Counted from the first letter of the stretch, positions 8,694-17,284 are shown. The stretch is 20,555 bases of DNA from Neocallimastix lanati (nom. inval.) (GCA_016946835.1 JACVTC010000417.1:10001-30555), one strand, 5' to 3'. Numbers and translations: made by a program. Notes: generated from the sequence alone by a model not told the origin.

Positions 8694-9478
8694 TGGTATG
8701 GTTCATATAGTTTTAGGAATATAATAATAATTAACACAAATAATAAAATTACAATAAAAATAATTTTGTTTTAAAATCAATGTTTATTTATTTAAATTTA
8801 TAAAAGAAAAATAATAATATAATTATTTATTTAATAAAAAGAAAGTTATTGATTATATTTTATTTCACTAAAATTTCATGTATTTATATTTTTTTATCGA
8901 ATTAAAATTTGTAAAGCCTAACTATTTTTTTAATAAACTAATTACTAATTATTTTTATAAATAAAACATTTAAATTGAAATTGAATTATTATTTTAGTTA
9001 ATAATATTATTGTTATAAATAGTAGTTATATATTATTGAATTATTAATTATTTAATAATAGTTTAATACTAATATATATAAAATAGAAATAAAGAGATTA
9101 TACAGAATATTTTATTGTGGTTTAGTTAAATTTAGTAATTAAAAATAAATTTAAATTGATAACGAAAATTTTAATAACTAATTAAATAGATTTGATTATT
9201 TTCAATATAACATAATACAAAAGAAATATAATATTAATATATTAAGTGGGCAAGGACAATATTCTTGGCTAAAGATTTTTAATACATTATAATGGAATCG
9301 GATCGATAATTCAAAAAGGAATTATAAGTTAATTAGTGATTTATTAACTTAAGATTTTTATTTAGTAATATTTGAAGAATATTGGAAAGTTCCAATTATA
9401 TAGAATAGAATAATCTATAAGGTTAGAATAATTTATATTATTCTAGCACAATTAGTATTATTTATTCATTCTGTATTA
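8694..9478 (-). repeat. LTR-D, 5' LTR of element 1
   Basis: This 785-bp repeat has the same ends as LTR-C. The one difference I found is tttattcatt near the right end where LTR-C has tttgttcatt. It lies upstream of the leader and gag in transcript sense, so it carries the promoter. Five A separate it from the left LTR of element 2. Confidence 0.92.
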
Positions 9479-9494
9479 AAAAATGACAAACGAT

Positions 9495-9539
9495 TCTATT
9501 ATCTTAATTTGAAGTTATTACTTCAAAAGTGATAATAGA
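9495..9539. other. Two-part hairpin in the element 2 LTR (left copy)
   Basis: The outer stem pairs tctattatc (9495-9503) with gataataga (9531-9539), 9 bp perfect. The inner stem pairs ttgaagt (9509-9515) with acttcaa (9520-9526), 7 bp perfect, with a tatt loop and a small internal loop. It lies 11 bases from the LTR end that faces the primer-binding site in the 5' copy (15663-15707). Confidence 0.7.
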
Positions 9540-9678
9540 TGTATCAAGTTTGAATTAATATAAATTTAATATAAATGAATTTATGTTATTATTATTAATA
9601 ATTAAGTTATTATTATTCTAGCTTAACACTGAATTGTTATTAATTTTTCAAAATTATACATTTCTTTTGTGTTTAGAA

Positions 9679-9775
9679 TTAATTTTTATTATTATATTTA
9701 TTAATTTTTATTATTATATTTATTAATTTTTTTTATTATTATTTATTAATTTTTATTATTATTTATTATTATAAT
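9679..9775. repeat. Short AT minisatellite inside the element 2 LTR
   Basis: About four imperfect copies of a 21-24-base unit (attaatttttattattatattt) are followed by shorter tattattattta repeats. The same array recurs in the other LTR at about 15847-15943 with no visible change in copy number. Confidence 0.6.
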
Positions 9776-10244
9776 ATTTGGTTATTATTTTTTTTATTAC
9801 ATTTCTAATAACAACGAGAAATTAATTTTATAAAATATTTACAAGTATTTATATTTTTACAATAATTTAAAGTATTTACAATTTTTAATAATAAAATAAT
9901 TAAGAATAATTATATTTATAAAAATAAACAATAAAATAAACAAATAAACAATTAATACAAGAATTATTATAAACAAAGAATTCAAAATAATAAAAAAAAA
10001 GAGAAAATTGTTTACAAACTATTTACTTTTAATTAAAAAGAGAAATTAATTAACATTAATATTTCATTATTTTAAAAATTAAAATAGAATTAAAGTATAA
10101 TTTCGAGTTTTAGAATTTAATTAAAATAAATTTTTTTATTATGATTTTAATTTCAAATTTTAATTTATTAATTTGTTGTTGAATAGGTTAGATATTATTC
10201 AAGCTTTCTAATAATTTTATGCTTAAGAATTCCAATCTGTATCA

Positions 10245-10256
10245 ATTCGTCGGCCC
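10245..10256 (-). promoter_or_regulatory. 3' non-coding spacer of element 2, expected site of the polypurine tract
   Basis: Only 12 bases separate the pol TAA stop (10257-10259) from the 3' LTR. On the minus strand the junction reads AAGGGCCGACGAAT before the LTR. A G-run is present but there is no long purine tract abutting the LTR, as also in elements 1 and 3. Assignment as the plus-strand primer region is positional. Confidence 0.35.
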
Positions 10257-13200
10257 TTAAGAGATGACTTCGTCCCTTGAAGTCAAAGAATTTTCTTGAA
10301 GTACATATGGAAAAACATTTTTAATATGAACATTTCTATTTAAGAGTTTTCCAGTAGTTGGATCTTCTAATACTAAGGTATTGAATTTTTGTTTATTAAC
10401 AACTTTAAAAGGTCCGTAAAAGTAAGGATTTAATTTACTTCTTCCTATAAGTCTTATCATTACGTAATCTCCTGGTTTATATTTCTTCTTTAGTGCATTT
10501 TGAAATCCAATACGGTGTTCCCAATATTTATTTGCATATTCTGAATATTCAGTAGCCTGTTTTACCCAATTTTGATGTCTTAAGAAACGTCGAAATATAT
10601 ATTCTTCTTCTGATTCATTTGGATCTTTATAAATATCGGGGAACATGACTTCTAATGGCCAAGTGTCGTGTCTGCCATAAAGTAATTCGAAACTACTAAA
10701 TTTTGTTTTTGAATTTTTAGTAGTTCTTAAGGCCCATAAAGCCGATGGAAGATATTCATCCCATTCAGACTCATTTTCTACTAATAATCTTAATAACTTC
10801 CCTATTTCTCTGTTTCGATTCTCAATCATTCCATTCGATTCAGGATGATGCGGGGAAACGTAATGAACCCATGAACCATAAAGGTCAATCATCATCTTTG
10901 TTACTTCAGAGATAAAGGAACTACCATTGTCGGTAATTATTATTTCAGGTGGTCCATGTCTTGTAAATATTTCAACAAGAAATTTTATTACTTCTTCGGA
11001 TTTCATGTTCGGGATTGCTTTAGCTTCAACCCACTTGGTAAAATAATCGACTAAGGTTATTATATAATTGTTACCATTTTTAGTAGTTGGTAACGGTCCT
11101 ATTATATCGAGTCCTACTCTAGTAAATGGTTGTTCAACAGGGGTAGCATTATCTCCAGAACTTTTTGGAAATGGTTTAGGCCTGCATGTTTGACATTTGT
11201 GACAACTTTTTATCCACATTCTTACATCATTCCAAATGCCAGGCCAATAGTAAGATTGCATAATTCTATTAGTAGTTTTCTCTGCTCCTTCATGTCCTAC
11301 TAAATGGGCACGATTAATAATATCCTTTTTGTCTTCATCTTTATAGATGACTTTTAAATAAAGATCATCTTTTTTATAATATAGAGTATTATCAACAACT
11401 TGATAATTCTTAGTGAAGTATTTTATTATACCTTCTGGTAGATCCAAATCCCTTGGATTAAAGTCGGCTAATATTGCATTAGCGCATTGAATAATTCCTT
11501 TTGAATTTTTAGAAGGTAATCTTGATAACGCATCAGCGAATACATTTTTCTTTCCTTTCTCGTAAATAAGTTCAATCTTATATTTGTTAAATTCTTCTAT
11601 CCATCTTGCATGACGATTAGAAGTAGGAATGCTTTTTTTGAAAAACCCAAGTAATGGTTTATGATCCGTAATAAATTTTGTTAAATTTTTATTGCTTAAT
11701 ATATATTGACTAAAATATTTTAAACTAAATATAACAGCTAATCCTTCTAAGTCCGTTACGGAGTAATTCTTTTCAGATGTAGAGAGTGTTCTACTTACGC
11801 AACAGATAGGATGTTCAAGACTATCCTCTTCCTTCTGTAAAAGAACACCACCAATACCTTTAAGAGAAGCATCAGTACGAATGATGAATTCCTTTTTAAA
11901 ATCTGGGTAACTTAATATTGGATCATTAAGTAAACATTCTTTAATATTTTCAAAAGCTTCTTCGCATTCATTTGACCATATATATTTTGAATTCTTTTTT
12001 AATAACTTAAAAAGAGGGTCAGCAATAATTGAGAAATTTTGAATAAATTTTCTATAATAACTAGCTAAACCTAAAAAAGAACGAAGTTCACTTACATCTT
12101 TAGGATTGTCCCACAAAGCAATACTTTGTACTTTTGATGGAATTGTTTTTAATCCTTTTGATGTTAGAACATGACCTAATACTTCAACACTTTCTTGAAA
12201 GAATTTACATTTTTGTAAGTTAAGAGAAAGATTGTATTTAGAAAATATTTCAAAAGCTAACTTTAAATGTTTAAGATGTTCATCAAGAGTTCTTGAATAA
12301 ATTACAATATCATCTAAGTAAACAAATAAACATTTACCGATTAAAGGAAGTAATATTCTATTCATCTCCCGTTGGAAGGTAGCGGGAGCATTGGTAAGGC
12401 CAAATGGCATTACTTTAAAATTGTAATTGCCGAATTTTGTGGTAAATGCTGTTTTCTCTATATCTTCTGGATTCATTGGAATTTGATGATATCCAGAATA
12501 TAAGTCTAATGCGGAGAATACCGTCGCACCATTTACTGAATAAATTAGTTCATCTATAAATGGTAGTGCGTAAGAATCTTTTATAGTAATTTCATTTAAT
12601 TTGCGATAATCAATACACATTCTCCATTTCCCATTTTTCTTTTGAACTAATAGAACAGGAAAAGACCATGGAGAATGTGAAGGAACTATAAGTCCTTTTT
12701 CTAATAGTTTAATTATTTCCGATTTAAGAATATCTGCATGCTCTTTTGATAATTTGTATGGTTTTAATTTTATAGGTTTATTACTAATTGTCACAATTGA
12801 ATGTGGTTCTAAATTAGCTGTACTTAATTGTGACATTGAAGTTGCCATACAGTTTTTATACTTCTCAATTAAATTTTTAAATTCTGTCTTAAATTTTTCC
12901 GGGACAGATTCAATAATTTTATTTAATGTATCGATGAACTCTTGTTGTTCATCTTTTTCTATAATAATGGAATTAACAAGAGGTATTTCTGATTTACTAT
13001 TAATTATATAAGTTACTTGTTTAATTCCTTTCTTAATTTTCTGGTAGACAGCATCATCATCTGGATCTATATACAAACGATACTTTTTCTGAATTCCTCT
13101 ACCAAATATAATTTCAAAATATGGATTCGTATAATTAATTACATAGAATTTTTCTGTAATAGTTAATCTATTATTTACGTTTATTTTTAATTCAATGTAA

Positions 13201-14027
13201 CTATTTGTAGTTACTTTAGTACCATCCACAATGGTAATATCTTCTAAATTTTCACATTGTTTAATTACTTTATGTTTTAGTTTGCCTAGACAATTATTTG
13301 TTATAACATTAACGTTTGCACCGGTATCGTATAAGATTTTAAATGTCTTATTATCTATTTCACCACAAATAATAGGAAGACTTGTATTAGTTAAGGAACA
13401 AAGAATTTTCTCAACTCTTGGTTTACAACCTTGTTCAAGTTCTTTTCTAATGGACGGACTTGCAGATAATAATTGAGATAAACTAATTTTTGGAAAAAGG
13501 TTATTAGCTTCTTCAGTTATACTAAACTTTTCATTTTCATTTAACATTTGGATATTGGTCATTTTTCTTTTCTTAATAGTTTTTGGTTTTTCTGATTCTT
13601 TTTCATTATTACTTTCAATATATGAGGCTCCATTAATCTCATTTTCATTGCTATTTTCTTCTTCATTAACTTCCATCACTATATCATCACTAGTATTTGG
13701 TTCATTTTCTTCAGAATTGCTAAGCTTTCTTCTTCTAGCATCTTTAATTACTTTCTTTTGTTGTTTTACTAATTTTGTTTTGGGTTCACTTAATAATGAA
13801 GGCTTTACTATAGATTTGTTATTTAATTTTCTTGTCGAAGTTTTTCTCTTTTGTACTGTACCGATAAAGTTTGAAGAATTTCTTTCAATATTACTTTCTT
13901 CTTTAGTGAAATTTTCTTTGTCATTTTCACTTCTTTCGAAATTATTTTCATTTTCATTTTCATTTTCATTTTCATTTGCAATTTTAATTGTCCTGGGAGA
14001 TTGCGTACTCCCGATTATTAATTTAAA
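10257..14027 (-). CDS. pol: Pol polyprotein of element 2 (PR-RT-RNase H-IN), expressed by -1 frameshift
   Basis: The frame is open from the gag overlap to TAA at 10257; I translated the stretch above 13679 codon by codon and found no stop. Residue numbers count from a GTG at 13679. The linker is rich in Asn, Glu and Lys and includes a (Asn-Glu)n run. Retropepsin has a canonical DTGA (118-121) and IIFGRG near 190-195. Reverse transcriptase has MCIDYRK (354-360), SGYHQ and YLDD (454-457). RNase H has Asp603, Glu645, Asp672 and Asp716. Integrase has His792, His796, Cys826 and Cys829, then Asp858, Asp917 and Glu953 with D-35-E spacing, and a C-terminal NPYFYGPFKV GPY/F module. No chromodomain is visible. 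All catalytic residues are present, so the enzyme set looks functional. Confidence 0.95.
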   Translation of the reverse strand, partial: FKLIIGSTQSPRTIKIANENENENENENNFERSENDKENFTKEESNIERNSSNFIGTVQKRKTSTRKLNNKSIVKPSLLSEPKTKLVKQQKKVIKDARRRKLSNSEENEPNTSDDIVMEVNEEENSNENEINGASYIESNNEKESEKPKTIKKRKMTNIQMLNENEKFSITEEANNLFPKISLSQLLSASPSIRKELEQGCKPRVEKILCSLTNTSLPIICGEIDNKTFKILYDTGANVNVITNNCLGKLKHKVIKQCENLEDITIVDGTKVTTNSYIELKINVNNRLTITEKFYVINYTNPYFEIIFGRGIQKKYRLYIDPDDDAVYQKIKKGIKQVTYIINSKSEIPLVNSIIIEKDEQQEFIDTLNKIIESVPEKFKTEFKNLIEKYKNCMATSMSQLSTANLEPHSIVTISNKPIKLKPYKLSKEHADILKSEIIKLLEKGLIVPSHSPWSFPVLLVQKKNGKWRMCIDYRKLNEITIKDSYALPFIDELIYSVNGATVFSALDLYSGYHQIPMNPEDIEKTAFTTKFGNYNFKVMPFGLTNAPATFQREMNRILLPLIGKCLFVYLDDIVIYSRTLDEHLKHLKLAFEIFSKYNLSLNLQKCKFFQESVEVLGHVLTSKGLKTIPSKVQSIALWDNPKDVSELRSFLGLASYYRKFIQNFSIIADPLFKLLKKNSKYIWSNECEEAFENIKECLLNDPILSYPDFKKEFIIRTDASLKGIGGVLLQKEEDSLEHPICCVSRTLSTSEKNYSVTDLEGLAVIFSLKYFSQYILSNKNLTKFITDHKPLLGFFKKSIPTSNRHARWIEEFNKYKIELIYEKGKKNVFADALSRLPSKNSKGIIQCANAILADFNPRDLDLPEGIIKYFTKNYQVVDNTLYYKKDDLYLKVIYKDEDKKDIINRAHLVGHEGAEKTTNRIMQSYYWPGIWNDVRMWIKSCHKCQTCRPKPFPKSSGDNATPVEQPFTRVGLDIIGPLPTTKNGNNYIITLVDYFTKWVEAKAIPNMKSEEVIKFLVEIFTRHGPPEIIITDNGSSFISEVTKMMIDLYGSWVHYVSPHHPESNGMIENRNREIGKLLRLLVENESEWDEYLPSALWALRTTKNSKTKFSSFELLYGRHDTWPLEVMFPDIYKDPNESEEEYIFRRFLRHQNWVKQATEYSEYANKYWEHRIGFQNALKKKYKPGDYVMIRLIGRSKLNPYFYGPFKVVNKQKFNTLVLEDPTTGKLLNRNVHIKNVFPYVLQENSLTSRDEVIS
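13944..13977. repeat. Hexanucleotide tandem repeat inside pol of element 2
   Basis: Five full copies plus a partial copy of attttc encode alternating Asn and Glu in the pol frame. The repeat begins one base beyond the frameshift pseudoknot. Copy-number change would keep the frame, so this part of the linker is free to vary in length. Confidence 0.8.
13978..14027 (-). promoter_or_regulatory. -1 ribosomal frameshift signal of element 2: slippery site plus pseudoknot
   Basis: In the gag frame the minus strand reads T TTA AAT (14027-14021), directly followed by the gag TAA. The spacer is again 8 nt (14020-14013). Stem 1 is GGGAG (14012-14008) with CTCCC (13999-13995). The loop is TAC plus GCAAT (14004-14000), and GCAAT pairs with ATTGC at 13982-13978. 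The result is an H-type pseudoknot with a 3-nt first loop and a 12-nt last loop. It has the same architecture as element 1 but a different stem 2 sequence. Confidence 0.78.
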
Positions 14028-14992
14028 TGGCTTTCGTCGTTTTCAGGGCAATCATTCATTTTGTGACCAATTCGTTTACATTGTACACAAAAATTTATTT
14101 TTAATTGTTCTAATTTTTTTGTAATGTCATCTAAATCTTCTATTGTTGATTGAGGGTACCTTAAAGTGTTCATTCTATGTTCAATTCCTTTGTTTATTTC
14201 TTCTCTTGATTGCATTTTATACCTATTATTTCTTATATTGTTATTATAGTTATCATTATGTTTATTTTTATTATCGTAACGATTATAATTATTATTATTG
14301 TTGTTATATTGCTTATTATTCGATCTGGAATTTGAAGTTGAAAAATAATCATTTCTATAATTATAATTGTTATAATTATTATTATAATTTTTAGATTCAT
14401 TGAAATCTTTTATTTCTTTCTTGTTAACTCCGTGTAATTTTTTATATTTATTTTTATTTTCTTCCATTAAAGCAATAATTTTTCCTTTCTTGGATGTTAT
14501 TTTCATTGCATCCTGAAGTGAGGTTGGTTCCTCTTCTAATAAGGCTTCATAAATTTTACCCCAATTCTTAAAAGCATTAATATAATATGAAGTGATAACT
14601 TGGTCACTAATTTCTAAATTCACTTGATTACACAGGGTATTGAATCTTACATCAAATTCAGAAATTCTTTCCCCTTTTTTAATAGTGACTGTAGATAATT
14701 CCAATAATCTGGCATTTTTAGAGGTAGAGACTCTGAAATGTCCTCTTAATTTATTTATTATAGTTTTGTAACTATCTGGTGCTTCTTTGTTTAATGAATT
14801 GAATACAATGGTTCTCGCTATATCTGTAGTTAAGGAGATTAAGTATTCAATTTTATCTTCTTCTTCTTCTATTTTATTAGCTTTACACCAGCGTTCATAC
14901 GAAAAATGCCATTCCTCAAAGGAAACCTTATCCTTCCCTAATATAGGTAACCTATTAAAGGTTATTGCCTTGGTTGAATTTTCCATTATCAT
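14018..14992 (-). CDS. gag: Gag of element 2, with CCHC zinc knuckle
   Basis: This 324-residue ORF runs from ATG (14992; a second ATG follows two codons later) to TAA (14018). Residues 1-190 form a predicted helical, Trp-containing capsid-like region similar in layout to Ty3/Gypsy Gag proteins (WHFSYERW near 28-35, ERISEFDVRF near 108-117). Residues about 200-256 are a low-complexity Asn/Tyr-rich stretch. A zinc knuckle CX2CX4HX4C (Cys302, Cys305, His310, Cys315) lies ten residues from the end. The last codons form the frameshift slippery site. It is expected to form the particle and bind genomic RNA. Sequence similarity to Gag of element 1 is not obvious beyond the zinc knuckle. Confidence 0.9.
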   Translation of the reverse strand: MIMENSTKAITFNRLPILGKDKVSFEEWHFSYERWCKANKIEEEEDKIEYLISLTTDIARTIVFNSLNKEAPDSYKTIINKLRGHFRVSTSKNARLLELSTVTIKKGERISEFDVRFNTLCNQVNLEISDQVITSYYINAFKNWGKIYEALLEEEPTSLQDAMKITSKKGKIIALMEENKNKYKKLHGVNKKEIKDFNESKNYNNNYNNYNYRNDYFSTSNSRSNNKQYNNNNNNYNRYDNKNKHNDNYNNNIRNNRYKMQSREEINKGIEHRMNTLRYPQSTIEDLDDITKKLEQLKINFCVQCKRIGHKMNDCPENDESHLN

Positions 14993-15110
14993 TATTATTT
15001 TATTTATAAATTTTAAAAAGAAACCTTACAATTTATATTTTCGCTTATCTTAATTTATGAATTTATGAATTATTTTACTTATTTCTTTTTTATTTATTCT
15101 TGCAAAAAGA

Positions 15111-15114
<4 letters not shown>

Positions 15115-15157
<43 letters not shown>
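15115..15157 (-). repeat. Poly(A) tract (RNA sense) in the element 2 leader, gag side
   Basis: An uninterrupted run of 43 T on the plus strand, about 120 bases upstream of the gag ATG in transcript sense. The exact length is likely to vary between reads. Confidence 0.9.
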
Positions 15158-15161
<4 letters not shown>

Positions 15162-15529
15162 ATTCTTTCGACTGTAGATAGTAGTATTTGTATACAATTT
15201 TATTTTAATTAACACCTTTGCCTCACAACCATAAAAAAAACCGGCGGTGTTAATATAACAAAAAGGGAACAAGTAAACCCTTAAAAGAAAATTTTAAAAC
15301 TATATATTTAATCTTAGACCTTCGGTGATCTAAGCGCATTAACCGTTGTTAACTCGTTTACTGCAACCTCACTCTGTTGAAGAGATATGGGATTAGATTA
15401 CGTCTTTTATAGTAATCCTTTACGCAGTCTCTAACCAAATAGATTCGTCTAAACGAGTTGCAAATGAGCTTATTGAATACACTCAAAAACAACGTATAAC
15501 CGAGTATTCTAACACTCGTCCTAATAATT

Positions 15530-15530
<1 letters not shown>

Positions 15531-15571
<41 letters not shown>
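15531..15571 (-). repeat. Poly(A) tract (RNA sense) in the element 2 leader, LTR side
   Basis: An uninterrupted run of 41 T on the plus strand, about 70 bases from the primer-binding site. With the tract at 15115-15157 it brackets the structured leader module. Confidence 0.9.
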
Positions 15572-15574
<3 letters not shown>

Positions 15575-15640
15575 CTACTTAAATCTACTTGAATAATTAA
15601 AATAGATATAACTTACTCGTATAGGAGTTATATCACTCAC

Positions 15641-15649
15641 TCTCCACCA
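15641..15649 (-). promoter_or_regulatory. Candidate tRNA primer-binding site of element 2
   Basis: The minus-strand TGGTGGAGA lies 2 bases inside the 5' LTR end, the usual distance for an LTR retroelement. It is identical over 9 bases to the site in element 1. The tRNA is not identified. Confidence 0.65.
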
Positions 15650-15651
15650 AT

Positions 15652-16412
15652 TGACAAACGATTCTATTATCTTAATTTGAAGTTATTACTTCAAAAGTGA
15701 TAATAGATGTATCAAGTTTGAATTAATATAAATTTAATATAAATGAATTTATGTTATTATTATTAATAATTAAGTTATTATTATTCTAGCTTAACACTGA
15801 ATTGTTATTAATTTTTCAAAATTATACATTTCTTTTGTGTTTAGAATTAATTTTTATTATTATATTTATTAATTTTTATTATTATATTTATTAATTTTTT
15901 TTATTATTATTTATTAATTTTTATTATTATTTATTATTATAATATTTGGTTATTATTTTTTTTATTACATTTCTAATAACAACGAGAAATTAATTTTATA
16001 AAATATTTACAAGTATTTATATTTTTACAATAATTTAAAGTATTTACAATTTTTAATAATAAAATAATTAAGAATAATTATATTTATAAAAATAAACAAT
16101 AAAATAAACAAATAAACAATTAATACAAGAATTATTATAAACAAAGAATTCAAAATAATAAAAAAAAAGAGAAAATTGTTTACAAACTATTTACTTTTAA
16201 TTAAAAAGAGAAATTAATTAACATTAATATTTCATTATTTTAAAAATTAAAATAGAATTAAAGTATAATTTCGAGTTTTAGAATTTAATTAAAATAAATT
16301 TTTTTATTATGATTTTAATTTCAAATTTTAATTTATTAATTTGTTGTTGAATAGGTTAGATATTATTCAAGCTTTCTAATAATTTTATGCTTAAGAATTC
16401 CAATCTGTATCA
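15652..16412 (-). repeat. 5' LTR of element 2
   Basis: This 761-bp repeat shows no visible difference from 9484-10244. Termini are TG...CA. In transcript sense its end next to the primer-binding site carries the two-part hairpin at 15663-15707, which would lie near the 5' end of the genomic RNA. Promoter and start site are not identifiable by eye in this AT-rich sequence. Confidence 0.93.
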
Positions 16413-16415
16413 AAA

Positions 16416-17258
16416 TGTTATGGTTCGGGTTTTATTAGAATTTTATTTAATTATTTATTTTTAATATTTTTTCTGTCTACATTTTAATTATTGAAAAACT
16501 TCACTTATTTATACTTTTTGAAAAAAAAATAAATATGTAAAGCCTTTCTACATTTTATTATCATATTTAAAAAAAAAATATTTACTATTACTAATTACTT
16601 AAAATTTTATATTAATTTAAATTAACTAATTCATAAGTATTTTTATTTTAATAAATTTTGTTTACATAATTTTATATTATTTTTCATATACTAAAACTAA
16701 ATTATTTAATATATACGAAAAGTAACAAACAAAATTTAAAAAGATTTTACAGAAAAATAAAGTTATTTTAATCAAGAATGTTAATATAATATTCTTATAT
16801 TTTATATAAAATAAATTTAAAAACTATAATATATTTAATATTTATTATTAATCAATTAAGATTTGATTTTATTTGTGGGGAATAAAAATATAAAATAATC
16901 AATTTAAAAATAAAATAAAATACTAAAAAGAATACAAGTTTAATATTGATACAATATAATAATAATATAATAATATATTTGAAAATAAAAATAAAATATT
17001 AATATTGATAATAAACACTTTAATAAAATAATAAAATTTAAGGTTAAATTATAGATATTGATATTAATAATAAAAATATAAAATTATTGATAATATTTTA
17101 GAAACTTTTAATAAAAATATAAAAAAAAATAAATATATTTAGAAAATATTTTAGTATAGAAAATATAGTAAAGTAATATTAAGTAAAGAATAATATAATG
17201 GATTCTAAAGTAAGTTGAAATTCTAATTAATAATCCATTATATGTTCGTTCTTTACCA
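16416..17258 (-). repeat. 3' LTR of element 3
   Basis: This 843-bp sequence starts tgttatggttc and ends ttctttacca on the plus strand, giving canonical TG...CA ends. Patches recall LTR-A to D (tatggttc at the start, tgtaaagcct near 16535, attactaattact near 16588), so the two LTR families appear homologous but strongly diverged. The partner LTR is outside the window, so the boundaries rest on the element 2 junction on the left, the TG/CA ends and the matching terminus at 878-887. Confidence 0.75.
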
Positions 17259-17284
17259 AGATGCCCCCACTAAGACTCAAGCTA
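17259..17284 (-). promoter_or_regulatory. Conserved 3' end of pol and candidate plus-strand primer region, element 3
   Basis: These 26 bases are identical to 3258-3283 except for one base (cccccac against cccccgc), and include the TAG stop. A GGGGG run in RNA sense is followed by CATCT and then the LTR. Confidence 0.5.

Larger units (their letters stand above)
2473..9478 (-). mobile_element. Element 1: complete Ty3/Gypsy-type LTR retrotransposon
   Basis: This is a 7.0-kb element between two near-identical 785-bp direct repeats (LTR-C and LTR-D). Read on the minus strand it contains a candidate primer-binding site, leader, gag, pol in the -1 frame, and a 3' LTR 23 bases after the pol stop. 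The order protease, reverse transcriptase, RNase H, integrase is that of Ty3/Gypsy (Metaviridae-type) elements rather than Copia. Both ORFs are uninterrupted and the LTRs differ by only one substitution that I noticed, so the insertion looks young and possibly competent. Flanks are A only (AAAA left, AAAAA right), so a target-site duplication of A residues is plausible but cannot be delimited. Confidence 0.93.
9484..10244 (-). repeat. 3' LTR of element 2
   Basis: This 761-bp direct repeat matches 15652-16412. Near its left end is a two-part hairpin (9495-9539), and at about 9679-9775 a short tandem array of attaatttttattattatattt-like units. It lies 12 bases beyond the pol stop, so it is the 3' LTR in transcript sense. 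Confidence 0.93.
14993..15640 (-). other. Untranslated leader of element 2 with two long poly(A) tracts
   Basis: No credible ORF is seen. On the plus strand there are two pure T runs, 15115-15157 (43) and 15531-15571 (41), which are poly(A) in the RNA. Between them lies a 373-base, less AT-rich module containing several inverted repeats: attaacacc (15208-15216) with ggtgttaat (15246-15254); aactcgttta (15351-15360) with taaacgagtt (15450-15459); gattac (15396-15401) with gtaatc (15412-15417); cgagt (15501-15505) with actcg (15514-15518). The module is likely folded in the genomic RNA; packaging or translation roles are inference. Confidence 0.6.
9484..16412 (-). mobile_element. Element 2: complete Ty3/Gypsy-type LTR retrotransposon of a second lineage
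   Basis: This 6.9-kb element has two 761-bp LTRs with canonical ends (tgacaaac ... ctgtatca on the plus strand). I see no difference between the two LTRs, and gag and pol are uninterrupted, so insertion appears recent. Gene order and orientation match element 1, but the proteins are clearly more distant than element 1 is from element 3, and the LTR is unrelated apart from its terminal ctgtat. It is flanked by AAAAA on the left and AAA on the right, so any target-site duplication is A-only and ambiguous. Confidence 0.94.

Noticed and set aside
13555-14124. Plus-strand ORF of 189 codons, hydrophobic and Phe/Ser-rich
   Set aside because: It lies opposite the gag/pol overlap of element 2. Its Phe/Ser-rich composition is the complement of Glu/Asn/Lys-rich coding sequence, including the attttc repeat. 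It shows no domain of its own.
15158-15530. A tRNA or other known RNA gene within the element 2 leader
   Set aside because: I looked on both strands for a cloverleaf and a GTTCRA-type T arm and found none. Inverted repeats are present but match no family I recognise.
16413-17258. Host intergenic sequence between elements 2 and 3
   Set aside because: The stretch begins TG, ends CA next to the conserved 3' end of pol, and shares patches with the element 1 LTR, so it is better read as the 3' LTR of element 3.
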